The notes under the pieces: generated by a model
The model's input: the letters and a program-made list of their open reading frames with translations, nothing else
What the model was told of the DNA's origin: nothing
Database searches by the model: none
NCBI GenBank assembly: GCA_037179515.1
Contig: JAXCGZ010015157.1
Location: forward strand, 1-64,000
DNA: 64,000 nt
Direction of reading: 5' to 3'
DNA from: Halocaridina rubra
Taxonomy: Eukaryota > Arthropoda > Malacostraca > Decapoda > Atyidae
Made by a program: the position numbers and the translations under genes
In this document: positions 1-12,036 of the stretch, piece by piece
How positions within the stretch are numbered: position 1 is the first letter of the stretch
Layout of the letters: each line of letters begins with the position of its first letter

Positions 1-344
1 TAAAAATAATGGTTTAATTACAAATTCGTATTAATAATGATATTAATAATAATAATAATAATAACAATAATAATCTCCACAATCATCATCAAAGGAAAAT
101 TATTGTTGAAAATAATAATAACAATAACAATAATAATAATAATAATAATAATAACTAAGGAGAATTTTTGGAATAGACATCATGAGAGTAATGCACAGGT
201 ATATTAAAACCCAGCAGAGAGATGGATATTCATTACAAAATCTTTTATAATCCTGACTCATCTGACAGGTCATTACACTCTCCATCTGTTTCTCTTTACA
301 GCCTGATAAAGGCTGTTTTATTTTATAATTTTTTGTTTTACTAT
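1..344 (+). repeat. Retroposon family S1, copy a (truncated at window edge)
   Basis: This is one of five related copies in the window (others near 19.4, 27.4, 42.0 and 62.0 kb). Shared landmarks are an ATT/AAT microsatellite, a block ending CACAATCATCATCAAAGG, then the 'cagcagagag' and 'gataaaggctgttttattt' blocks. Copies b, d and e end in an A-tract when read in the same sense, so S1 looks like a SINE or short LINE derivative. This copy lacks the A-tail and runs into a piece of another repeat family. It has no coding capacity. Confidence 0.6.
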
Positions 345-408
345 TATTTTTTTGGGGGCATTATTGCAATTTCGCGGATAAAAAAATCGCGTATAAAAGG
401 AACAAGGC
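345..408 (-). mobile_element. Terminal fragment of TA-associated DNA element family P
   Basis: The stretch containing 'gcattattgcaatttcgcgg' and ending 'aaaaggaacaagg' is the reverse complement of the ends at 41871, 58608 and 61042, which begin CCTTGTTC. It directly abuts a (TA)n tract, as those ends do. Only the terminus is present. The transposase family behind P is unknown. Confidence 0.5.
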
Positions 409-2590
<2,182 letters not shown>

Positions 2591-2868
2591 TTTAAAGTTC
2601 CATCACGAAATGAAGACAGTGAATTAAAATGGAGGGAAGTTTATTAATAGATTTCTCTCTCTCTTCTCACTTTGTTTGGGGTTTATATAATTTTCAAGAT
2701 TATAGTATTATTTTGGTTCTAAACACTATTCTATCTATCTGCATGAAATTTTAACATAAATAGTGTCAACCGAGAGAAAAAGAAAACATACATATTCGTT
2801 CAATGAAAACGTATATCATACTGTATTCATGGGAAACTTTAATGAAATACCTGTACAGTCATTACACT
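2591..2868. other. No feature seen
   Basis: AT-rich sequence with no coding frame, tRNA or recognisable repeat boundary. Confidence 0.5.
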
Positions 2869-3013
2869 GAGATTGGGAATTAAATTAAATGCTAAAATGA
2901 TGCCACGAGTGAGGTTGGGGAATATGTAATATGAACATAGTGGCATTCAGTTAGAATGCGTTCATTCCTAAGTATAGCAGATATAAGCTATAAGGTTTGG
3001 ATTCCTTTTGATT

Positions 3014-3081
3014 TTCTGAGGTGTAGTGGTAGCGCCTTGACTTAGTAATCATAAGTCCTAGGTTCGAGTCCCGGTCGGGGT
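3014..3081 (+). pseudogene. tRNA-like sequence, tandem unit 1
   Basis: The segment carries a good internal B box (GGTTCGAGTCC) and an A-box-like GTAGTGGTAGCGC. A 6-bp stem gactta/taagtc encloses a 7-base loop gtaatca. The D and T arms pair, but the T stem has an A-C mismatch, the acceptor arm pairs poorly and the variable loop is nearly absent. It could recruit RNA polymerase III but is unlikely to be a functional tRNA. A tRNA-derived SINE head is the best reading. Confidence 0.5.
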
Positions 3082-3286
3082 AAGAAATGATTCATGTTTT
3101 CACATATGTAATGTGCTTATCTGGTTATTTCATGGCCCGAATGAGATTGGGAATTGAATTAAATGCTAAAATGAAGCCACGAGTGAGGTTGGGGAATCTG
3201 TAATATGAACATAGTGGCATTCAGTTAGAATGCACTCTTTCCTAAGTATAGCAGATATAAGCTATAAGGTTGGATTCCTTTTAACC

Positions 3287-3354
3287 TTCTGTGGTGTAGT
3301 GGTAGCGCCTTGACTTAGTAATCATAAGTCCTAGGTTCGAGTCCCGGTCGGGGT
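3287..3354 (+). pseudogene. tRNA-like sequence, tandem unit 2
   Basis: Same A/B-box layout as unit 1, with 'cttctgtgg' at the 5' side instead of 'ttctgagg'. The B box is unchanged. Confidence 0.5.
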
Positions 3355-3560
3355 AAAAAAATGATTCATGTTTTCACATATGTAATGTGCTTATCTAGTT
3401 ATTTCATGGCCCGAATGAGATTGGGAATTGAATTAAATGCTAAAATGAAGCCACGAGTGAGGTTGGGGAATCTGTAATATGAACATAGTGGCATTCAGTT
3501 AGAATGTGTTCATTCCTAAGTATAGCAGATATAAGCTATTAGGTTGGATTCCTTTTAACC

Positions 3561-3628
3561 TTCTGTGGTGTAGTGGTAGCACCTTGACTTAGTAATCACA
3601 AGTCCTAGGTTCGAGTCCCGGTCGGGGT
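3561..3628 (+). pseudogene. tRNA-like sequence, tandem unit 3
   Basis: Same as unit 2, with substitutions in the anticodon-like arm (atcacaagtcc) and in the A-box region (agcacc). It lies 15 bp before a (TA)n tract. Confidence 0.5.
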
Positions 3629-3640
3629 AAAAACTAATGA

Positions 3641-3642
<2 letters not shown>

Positions 3643-3709
<67 letters not shown>
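3643..3709. repeat. (TA)n microsatellite
   Basis: Pure TA tract between the 274-bp repeats and a SINE-like element. Confidence 0.95.
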
Positions 3710-3712
<3 letters not shown>

Positions 3713-3915
3713 CAAGGAATAGCCTCACCGTATTCCCTGCGTGTCGTAAAAGGCGACTAAAAGTGGACGTGGCGGGGGGACTAGGAATCCCCCCCCTTGT
3801 ACCAACCTCCTGTGAGACGTCAAAGAAGAAGGGGAGTAGAGGGGAGAATAACTTCTCCCCAAACTGTTTTCCTTTTTTGATGTCGGCTACCCCCCAATTA
3901 AAGGGGGAAACAGCC

Positions 3916-3919
<4 letters not shown>
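3710..3919 (+). repeat. SINE-like element with 'GTCGTAAAAGGCGACTAAAA' core
   Basis: This 210-bp element contains an inverted pair gtcg(taaaa)ggcgac, C/G-rich blocks and a 3' segment 'gatgtcggctacccccc...gggggaaacagccaagg' followed by TA repeats. The 3' segment of about 50 bp is shared with the reverse complement of 33690-33740, which has a GATA tail. From memory, elements with this core and a GATA tail are common in decapod genomes; I could not search. A short frame crossing it is not a gene. Confidence 0.6.

Positions 3920-3999
<80 letters not shown>
3920..3999. repeat. (TA)n microsatellite
   Basis: TA tract with one phase slip near 3949. It joins the SINE-like element to the left end of Tigger element A. 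Confidence 0.95.
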
Positions 4000-4000
<1 letters not shown>

Positions 4001-5078
4001 GATCCCCCACTGGATCGCGTTTCTTGGTTCGCATTTTCACTGTACCACGTTTTTTTTTTTTGACAAATTATTATTTTATTTTTTGGGTATACGTAAAAAT
4101 ATTAAAATATTGAAAAAATTAAAATTTTCAGTATTTAAATTTTTTTATTGAAAAAACAAATTTCATTATTTAATTGATAAAAAAAAATTATTTCCCAGCC
4201 TACGAATAATAAGCAGTAAAAAAAACATAAATTTAGATATATAACTCACAGTACAGGGTATTGCATCATGTCAAATAGTGTTCGATAGAGTACAATGTGT
4301 TGGGGTCGCACCTAAGTGAGCTAGCATATACTGTATATTAAAATTTCCAGTAGTTTCATGATTTTATTGATAAAAAAACGTATTTCTTAGCCTAATAATA
4401 ATAAAACAGTAAAAAATAGTAAAAAACATAAATACTAACAGTATTGCACCACGTAAAATACGATACCGGTATCAGCGTTTCGGAAAATGCAAAGGCTCTC
4501 ACCTACGTGACCTAGTGAATATCAAAATTTTCATTATTTTATTGATAAAACAAGTATTTCCTAGCCTAAGAATAATAAAAAAAGTAAAAAATAGTAAAAA
4601 ACATAAATACAGTACTAACAGTATTGCAACATGAAAAATACGATATCACGTTTCGGAAAACGCAAAGGCTCTCACCTTCGTAACCTAATGAATATTAAAA
4701 TTTTCATTATTTTATTGATAAAACAAGTATTTCCTAGCCTAAGAATAATAAAACAGTAAAAAATAATAAAAAACATAAATACTAACAGTCCTGCACCATG
4801 TAAAATACGATACCGCTATCAGCGTTTCGGAAAACGAAAAGGCTCTCACCTACGTGAGATAGTTCATGGAATGCTATTGGCTGAAAGGTCGGGAGACGAC
4901 GAATCACAGAATTGTTTTTCTGTATGTTCTGTATCATGGGGTCTGATTGGCTTTTTCATTGCAGTTTGCTTTTCCCTCCATTTACCAATGTCCCTCACTC
5001 ACGTACGCACCATTCACGTTGTGCTTATTAATACGTTCTGCTTGTGATTGTGTTTTCATGCGTAATTTAACCTTTGCA

Positions 5079-6852
5079 ATGCCTCCCAAACTTCCTTCAC
5101 CTTCTAAGGCTTCTGGTAGTCAGCCTAAGTGGCAAAGGAAAATGTTAACCATAATAAATAAAGTGAAACTCTTAGATATGTTGAAAGAAGGAAAAAGGTT
5201 CACGGATGTTGGCCGCTATTTTAGCCTCAATGAATCTACTTTTCGCTACATCAAAAAGGACGAGGCAATGATCAGGAAGACAGCGAGCATTTCTTTTGAT
5301 AAATCAGCGAAGAGGGTCGTAACATCCCGCAATAGGGCAGTAGTGCGGATGGAAGCTGCTTTGGCCCTGTGGATTGCTAATTGCAGAAAGAAAAACATCC
5401 GCTTAGACACCAATATCATACAAACAAAGGCGAAGAAGCTGTACGATACATTTGCTACAAACGAACCTGTCGACGACAGTGGCGACCTTGGAGGAGGAGG
5501 AGGGGAGACAAGAAGATATCGACGACCCACAACCAGGACCCTCCAGCGATTCTCCACCGAGGATACAACCGTTCGTTGCTAGCAAGGGATGGTTCTTCAG
5601 ATTTCAAAAACGCTATGGCCTAAAAAACGTTTCAGTGCATGGCGAAGCTGCTTCTGCAGATACAGCTGCCGCAGAAAATTACGTCAAGAATGACTTCAAG
5701 AAAATTATCGCCGAAGGGGAATATGTTCCTGAGCAAGTCTTCAACATGGATGAGACTGGCTTATTTTGGAAGAGAATGCAATCTCGCACTTTTCTCTTCA
5801 AGGAAGAAGCTAAAGCCCCGGGATTTAAAGCGCACAAAGATCGCGTTACCCTCATCATGTGCGGGAATGCTGCGGGCTTCATGTTAAAGCCCGGGCTCAT
5901 CTACAAGTCAAAGAATCCTAGGGCTTTGAAGAACAAGAATAAGAATCTGCTGCCTGTGTATTGGATGCATAACCCTAAGGCCTGGATCACGAAAAGCCTC
6001 ACATCGGACTAGTTTCACCAATGCTTTATCCCTCAGGTAAAACTTTATCTTGCCGAAAAAGGCCTTGAATTTAAAGTCCTTCTTTTGATGGATAATGCTG
6101 GTGGCCACGCAACTAATCTCCAATATGACGGTGTTCAAGTTGAGTTCCTGCCACCAAATACGACGTCACTGATTCAGCCTATGGATCAAGGCGTTATTCG
6201 TGCGTTCAAGGCCCTCTACACACAAAATGCCCTGACAAACCTGGTTGGATCCATGGATTCGGACAAAGACTTCTCAATGAAGTCATACTGTCGTAACTAC
6301 ACAATTGCCACATGCCTACAAAATATTCAGAATGCAAGCAAAGAGATGAAGTCGGCCACAATCAATGCCAGCTGGAAGAAATTGTGGCCCGAAATCATCC
6401 ACGACTACAAGGGATTTGCTTCTGACAAAGTGCAGAAGTCGGCAGTTGCGAAAGCTGTGAAGTTGGCTGCGTTGCTAGGAGAAAAAGGCTTTAAAGATAT
6501 GACTCACGAAGATGTGAATGAACTGACTGACTGCCACTCGCAGCCTTTGAGTGATGAAGACTTGGAAGAAATGACGAAATCAGCGAGCGAAGAAGAGGAA
6601 GAACTTGAGGAAACGCACGAAGAAATTGAAGAACCTGGCCCTACACTCAAACGTCTGGCAAACATATATCAACATGTGAAAGCAGCCCAACTACTCTCGC
6701 AGGAATATGACGATAATATGGTTCGTTAGGTGACCTTCTGTAATTTTCTCGACAGTGCCATGATTCCTTACCATACCTTCTTGCAGCAAATGAAGAAACA
6801 GCGACAGCAACTCCCCAATACCATGTTCTTCGCTCGCAAAAAGCAGCCGTAA
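5079..6852 (+). pseudogene. Tigger (pogo-superfamily) DDE transposase, broken
   Basis: Transposases of this class cut and paste their element at TA sites. The reading runs from MPPKLPSPSK through an N-terminal helix-turn-helix/CENP-B-like region (DKV-type helix, 'DMLKEGKRFTDVGRYFSLNE') to a DDE_1 catalytic core. Acidic catalytic positions are visible in FNMDETGLFW, LLMDNAGGHA and IQPMDQGVIR, so the triad is intact. An acidic tail (SASEEEEELEE) follows. Breaks: a frameshift in the GGAGGAGG run near 5485-5500, an in-frame TAG at about 6010 and a TAG at 6727 after MVR. The original stop is the TAA at 6850-6852. The gene is non-functional and resembles TIGD1-like proteins. Confidence 0.88.
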
Positions 6853-6929
6853 AGCTTTTATTGGCTGCGAAATAATTTCCTCCGGGGTCAAGAAAGATCA
6901 TCATCACCTCATTCACGGTAAGTTTACCT

Positions 6930-7800
6930 ATCATGTACATATAAATTTACGTTGCATGCTGTTATTTATAATAATTGTAAAATACCTATGTACATGAGTA
7001 TGTCATGTAATTACCACTTCATTCACCGTAATTTTATCTATCATTTTCATGTAAATTTATGTTGCATGCTGTTATTTACAATGTAAAGGGTGTTTTTTTA
7101 ACAGTGCAGGGAGGGTTTATACAGTACGTAAACGTAAAAATAATTGTAAAATACCTATGTACATGAGTATGTCATGTAATTACCACTTCATTCACCGTAA
7201 TTTATCTATCACTTTCATATAAATTTACGTTGCATGCTGTTATTTATAAAGTAAAGGGTGTTTTTTTAACAGTGCAGGGAGGGTTTATACAGTATGTAAA
7301 CATAAAAATAATTGTAAAATACCTATGTACATGAGTATGTCACGTCATCATCACCTCATTCACGGTAAGTTTTCCTATCACCTTCATATAAATTTACGTT
7401 GCATGCTGTTATTTATTAAGTAAAGGGTGTTTTTTTAACAGTGCAGGGAGGGGCTATGCAGTACGTAAACGTAAAACTAATTGTAAAATACCTATGTATA
7501 TGAGTATGTCACGTCACCATCACCTCATTCACGGTAAGTATGCCTATCACTTTCATAAAAATTTATGTTGCTTGCTGTTATTTATAATGTAAAAGTGTGT
7601 TTTTTAACAGTGCAGGGAGGGTTTATACAGTACGTAAACGTAAAAATAATTGTAAAATACCTATGTACATGAGTATGTCATGTAATTACCACTTCATTCA
7701 CCGTAATTTTATCTATCACTTTCATATAAATTTACGTTGCATGCTGTTATTTATGAGGTAAAGGGTGGTTTGTTAACAGTACAGGGAGGGTTTATACAGT
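6930..7800 (+). repeat. Subterminal tandem repeat of about 169 bp, 5 units (element A)
   Basis: The landmark GTAAAG occurs at 7083, 7251, 7420, 7589 and 7758, giving periods of 168-169 bp. Each unit contains 'cagtgcagggagggtttata', 'cgtaaacgtaaaaataattg' and 'cattcaccgtaattttatct'. The array lies between the transposase stop and the right terminus. Shorter 160-bp variants of the same unit form the arrays in the non-autonomous elements. Confidence 0.9.
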
Positions 7801-7915
7801 GTAAACATAAAAATAAATTAAAATATCTATGTACATATAGGCTGATCCTACTTCGCGATTTTCCTGTCTCGCGCTGGGTCTTGGAACCGAACCATCGCGA
7901 TAATCAAAGGAACAC

Positions 7916-7917
<2 letters not shown>

Positions 7918-7978
<61 letters not shown>
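7918..7978. repeat. (TA)n microsatellite
   Basis: TA tract separating the right terminus of element A from the right terminus of element B. The two Tiggers meet tail to tail across it. Confidence 0.95.
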
Positions 7979-7979
<1 letters not shown>

Positions 7980-8089
7980 AGTAATCCCTCGTTTATCGCG
8001 GGGGCTCGGTTCCGGGATCGGCCGCGATAGGCAAAAATCCGCAAAGTAGGATCACTTTATATACAGAGGTATTTTACATCTATTTTTGC

Positions 8090-8400
8090 CTTTACTGTAT
8101 AAACCCACCCTGCACTGTTAAAAAACCACCCTTAATTTTATTAATAGCAGCGTGCAAGTGTAAATTTATATGAAAGTGATAGATAAACTTAAAGTGAATG
8201 AGGTGATGATGATGCGACATACTCATATACAAAGGTATTTTACATTTAATTTTAACTTAACTGTATAAACCCTCCCTGCACTGTTCAAAAAACCATCCTT
8301 TACTTTATATATAACAGCATGCAAGCGTATATTTATATGAACATGATAGGTAAATTTACCGTGAATGAGGTGATGATGACGTGTAGAGACTCCAGAGGAT
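8090..8400 (-). repeat. Subterminal 160-bp-type repeat, 2 units (element B)
   Basis: Reverse-complement units with 'ataaaccc(a/t)ccctgcactgtt' at about 8098 and 8265, between the right terminus and the transposase stop of element B. Confidence 0.75.
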
Positions 8401-8423
8401 ATTATTCCGCAGCCAGTAACAGC

Positions 8424-8607
8424 TCTATGGCTGCTTTTTGCGAGAGAAGAACATGGTAATGGGGAGTTGCTGTCGCTGTTTCTTCTTTTGTTGGAAAATG
8501 GTCTTGTAAGGAATCAAGGCACTGTCGAGAAGATTGCAGAAGGTCACCGAAGGAACCATATTATCGTCATGTTCTTGCGAGAGTTGTTGGACTGTTTTCA
8601 CATATAT
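8424..8607 (-). pseudogene. Tigger B transposase, C-terminal remnant
   Basis: The minus strand here continues the transposase interrupted at 12037. It matches the end of element A (after the 'QLLSQE' region) and reaches a TAG at 8426-8424, where A has its TAA after KKQP. The LINE A-tract immediately precedes it in the reading direction. Confidence 0.75.
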
Positions 8608-11600
8608 ATTTTTTTTTTTTTTTTAAGAGTGTGACACCAGGACAGGCAGAAACTGCCCTCATCAGTAAAGGCCCAGGCTCGAGAACACACCAAGACGAAG
8701 GAAAAGAAAAAGGTTAAGGGCAAGGCAGAGATGAGGTAATGTTGCACAAAGGAAAATGACAGACAGAAAAAAACAGTCAAAGTACAGAGGACCCAGAGAT
8801 ATGGAGGACTAGGCTCTGAGATGATGATAGATCTGCTTTTTGAAGGATGAAAGGTCATAAGAATTAGGAAAGACAGAAGGAGGAAGAGAGTTCCAGAGTC
8901 TGGAGGTAGATGGGAAGAAGCAGTCGCTACTCCAACCAATCCGTGAGCTACATATCTCCACACAGTACCTGTGAGATGAGGTCGCTTGACTAGTGTTACG
9001 CGGCCTCGGCAGTGGAGGAGGGATGAAACTCGCCAACTCATCAGAGCAGCGATGGAAGTAGTAGCGATAGAAAAGCGAAAGGGAAGATACCTTATGGCAA
9101 AGAGATAGAGAATCTAGGTTAGAAGTAAGAGAAGGATCATTAATGAGTCTGACTGCCTTAGATTCAACCTTATCAAGAAGATAAGTAAAGGAAGAAGCAC
9201 CCCAGATTTGAGAGCAGTATTCTAAGCAGGGGCGGATAAGAGCTTTGTAAATTTTAAGTAACTGCAATGAGGAAAAGTAATGATGAAAAGGAAACAAAAC
9301 CCCCTATTTTTTAGATGAAGATTTAGAAATTTGGATTATGTGATTCCTCCAAAACAAGTTAGAGGCTATATGGATTTCTAATATGTTGATTGAGTTAAGA
9401 GGGTAAATTTCATTAGTTTCAAAGACAATAGGGTTATCAGGAGGAGAAGAAGATAAAGAGATAGCCAGAAACTGTGTCTTGGAGGCATTGAATTTAACTA
9501 AATTTTGAGTGCCCCATTCAGATACTCTGCAAATCGGAGTTAAGAGTAGAAGAAAGAGTGATACGAGATTGATTACGAGTAACAGATGAAGTTTGTGAAG
9601 AAGAGGCAGAGGAAAAGTCAAGGGTAGAATCATCAGCAAAGGCATGAAGAAGAGAGGAAGATGAGGACTGTAGAAGATCACTGATGAAGAGAAGGAAGAG
9701 AGTAGGTGAAAGAACTGAGCCCTGTGGAACACCACTGGTAACAGAGAAAGGGCTAGATGTAGCGCCATCAACTACAGATATAGAACGGTCAGTAAGAAAA
9801 CTGGAAATCAGAGAACAGAAAGAAGGGGTAAAGCCATAGGCAGGGAGTTTGGCCAACAGAACCTTGTGCCAGACTCTGTCAAAAGCCTTAGAGATATCAA
9901 GGGCGCGACAAAGGATTCTCCATAGTTCCTCAGAGAAGATGACCATACATGAATAAGATAGGACAGGAGATCACAAGTGGATCTTGCCTTGCGGAAGCTG
10001 TACTGGTGATTGGAGATAAGTGAGTTGGATTCAAGGTGTTTCAAGAAGGGAGCATTGTGCAAAGTTTCGAAAACTTTAGCAATAGAGGAGGTTAGGGCAA
10101 TAGCTGGGTAGTTAGAAGGAATAGAGCAGTCACCCTTCTTAGGAACAGGTTGAACTAGAGCATGCTTCCAAGATGAAGGATAGATACTGGTTGACAGAAT
10201 GAGGCAAAAAAGACGACAAAGCACGGGAGCCAGTTCATCTGCAAACTCCTTAAGGACCCTTGCAGGGATACCATCGGGACCAGATGCCTTGTTCGTCTTT
10301 AGCAAGCGAAGAACCTTATGAACTTTGCATGAAGAAAGGATAAGGGTTAGAGAGGGGAAAAGACTGAGGAACAGGTGCGCTGGAATCGTTGATAGAAGAG
10401 CTGGCAGAAAAATAAGAGCCAAATAGAGTGGCTTTGTCAGTGGGAGAGCAAGATATAGAACCATCAGAACGGATGAGAGGGGGAAAGCTTGAGTTACAGA
10501 AGTTTTTGGAAAGGTTTTTGGCTAAGGACCAGAAGCATTTGTCAGTGGGAGAGGAGTTAAGGTCATCAACTTTTCTTCTTATAAAGGAAGGCTTGGACCT
10601 TCGAATCTGAGCAGTACAGCGATTCCTAGCTATAATAAAAGCAGAGCGAGTTAAATCGGAAGTAGAGGCATGGTAAGATCGGTGAGCCTGATTCCTAGTC
10701 TGGATAGCCATGGAGCAGGCACGGTCAAACCAAGGTTTAGGGGGAGAGAAATTTGTGTAGAAGAGGGGATGTACTCCTCCATCCCCGCGGTCATGATCTC
10801 GGCAACTTTTACAGCTACCCGATCAGGGTTGCGGGACCGAAAGCAGTAGTCATCCCATGGAAAGTCAAAGAGAAAGTTACGCAAATTTTCATATTGGGTT
10901 CGCTCAAAGTGCCAAAGGCGGCGCTGAGTAGGAGGGATTGGTGGTGGGGGAGCGAAAATGGAAGAGACTGGGATCATAGAGAGGTCAGATATACCAAGAG
11001 GGGAAAGCACAGAATATGAGTAGTTTGAAGGGTTAGAAGTAAAAACTAGGTCATGAGTGTTTGCAGCATGTTGGTAACGATCAGGAACGCGAGTAGGATG
11101 TTTGATAATTTGCTTCAGATCGTGAGGAATAGAAAAAGCAAGGGCCTCGCTTCCTCCCACATCAGTGTGAGAAGAATGAAGTCACTCACTGTGGTGTACA
11201 TTGAAGTCTCCAATGTAGAGAACTTCGGCATGTGGGTGAAAAGATAGCAAGGACTCATGGCACGAGGATAGATAATCAAAGAAAGACACAAACTCGGTGG
11301 AGTTTGGAGAACAGTAGCAGAAGCAAAGAAAGATAGTGGTAGTTGAGAGATAGATTTTTAGCCAGAGAACATCAAAGTCAGGAGATTCAAGGTCCATGAG
11401 CCTCACAGTAGGAGTGTTAGTGTTGCAGTAAGCACAGACCCCACTTTTGGAATGAAAACGAGTATACAGCTTACAGTGAGAGATTTGGAATGGGTCAGTG
11501 GAAGCATGTATAGACAGCTGGGTTTCAGATAGGAGGAGGAGGTTAGGGAGGAAAGTGCCCAAGTGCTGTTCCACAGACGAAAGATTAGAGTTCAGCCCAC

Positions 11601-12036
11601 GAATGTTAGAATAGTGAAGAGTGAAAGAAGCAGATCTATTGGGAGGTGCAAGGTTAAGAGCAGAACCATTACTACCACCAGGCGTGTCTGCCCTCAAGCC
11701 AATGGTGGAGTCAACACGATCCCCGGAGATTCTTCGCAACCCACTATGCCGGGTACTGGGGGCCATTAGTTGTGAACCTTCCATAAATAATAACATATGT
11801 GAGGAAAAAGAAAGTAAAAGAAACAGATGTGCAGAATGTTGTGACTTGTCAACTGTAATGGAATAGCAAGGGCTGTGTAATGAATACGCCAGAATATTCA
11901 GTGTAGATGTAGGCATGAGAAAAGAACCGTCCTGAAGGAAGACTCAACCTGGAACTGTCTGGACCAGTCCTAGTTGCATCCTAATACATCAGTCGTAGTC
12001 TTTCAACGGGCGGCTGGTGCCATGGCCAACCTACTA
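8608..12036 (-). mobile_element. LINE (Jockey/CR1-like), degraded, nested in Tigger B
   Basis: On the minus strand the element starts near 12036 and ends with an A-tract (T-run at about 8609-8625). Its coding order is endonuclease then reverse transcriptase, followed by a 3' UTR of about 180 bp. It interrupts the Tigger transposase between sequence matching 'gccatgtatg' and 'gtgaaaacagtcc', which are contiguous in the copy at 52290. The insertion is therefore younger than element B. No clear target-site duplication could be fixed by eye. Confidence 0.85.
8809..11916 (-). pseudogene. LINE endonuclease-reverse transcriptase polyprotein, broken
   Basis: Non-LTR retrotransposons copy themselves by nicking DNA and priming reverse transcription at the nick. 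Reading down the minus strand: an endonuclease domain (NIRGLNSN at about 11590, LLLSETQL, then IGDFNVHH at about 11200); a second endonuclease part (about 11160-10700, DLVFTSNP, ISDLSMI); the RT start (NKASGPDGIPARVL, about 10280; VQPVPKKGD, about 10140); RT core (ISKAFDRVWHK at about 9890, SGVPQGSVLSPTLF at about 9735, FADDSTLDF at about 9640, with FADD as catalytic box); and a C-terminal region (RPCLEYCSQIWG; LWNSLPPSVF). The reading frame shifts several times and a stop follows GDFNVHHSE, so it is inactive. Confidence 0.85.

Larger units (their letters stand above)
2869..3640 (+). repeat. 274-bp tandem repeat, about 2.8 copies
   Basis: Units start with GAGATTGGG at 2869, 3143 and 3417, a spacing of exactly 274 and 274 bp. 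Each unit holds 'gccacgagtgaggttggg', an 'agatataagctat' block and a tRNA-like segment. The third unit is cut off by a (TA)n tract just after its tRNA-like part. The units differ by only a few substitutions and one indel, so the amplification is fairly recent. Confidence 0.9.
4000..7917 (+). mobile_element. Tigger/pogo DNA transposon A (full-length, inactivated)
   Basis: The left end (from 'gatcccccactggatcgcg') has lost its first bases to the TA tract; compare CAGTGATCCCC at 14585. The right end is '...gcgataatcaaaggaacactg' at 7917, the reverse complement of CAGTGTTCC. Inside are an AT-rich 5' subterminal region with three repeats of 'cagcgtttcggaaaacgcaa' type (4440-4860), a transposase remnant (5079-6852), then five tandem units of about 169 bp before the right end. 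It is the most complete Tigger in the window and defines the layout of the family. Confidence 0.88.

Noticed and set aside
2869..3640. Three functional tRNA genes
   Set aside because: The B box is good, but the acceptor stem, T stem and variable loop do not fit a working tRNA, and the units are a tandem repeat.
5246..5557. Antisense frames opposite the Tigger transposases
   Set aside because: They are shadows of the transposase reading frame; no independent features.
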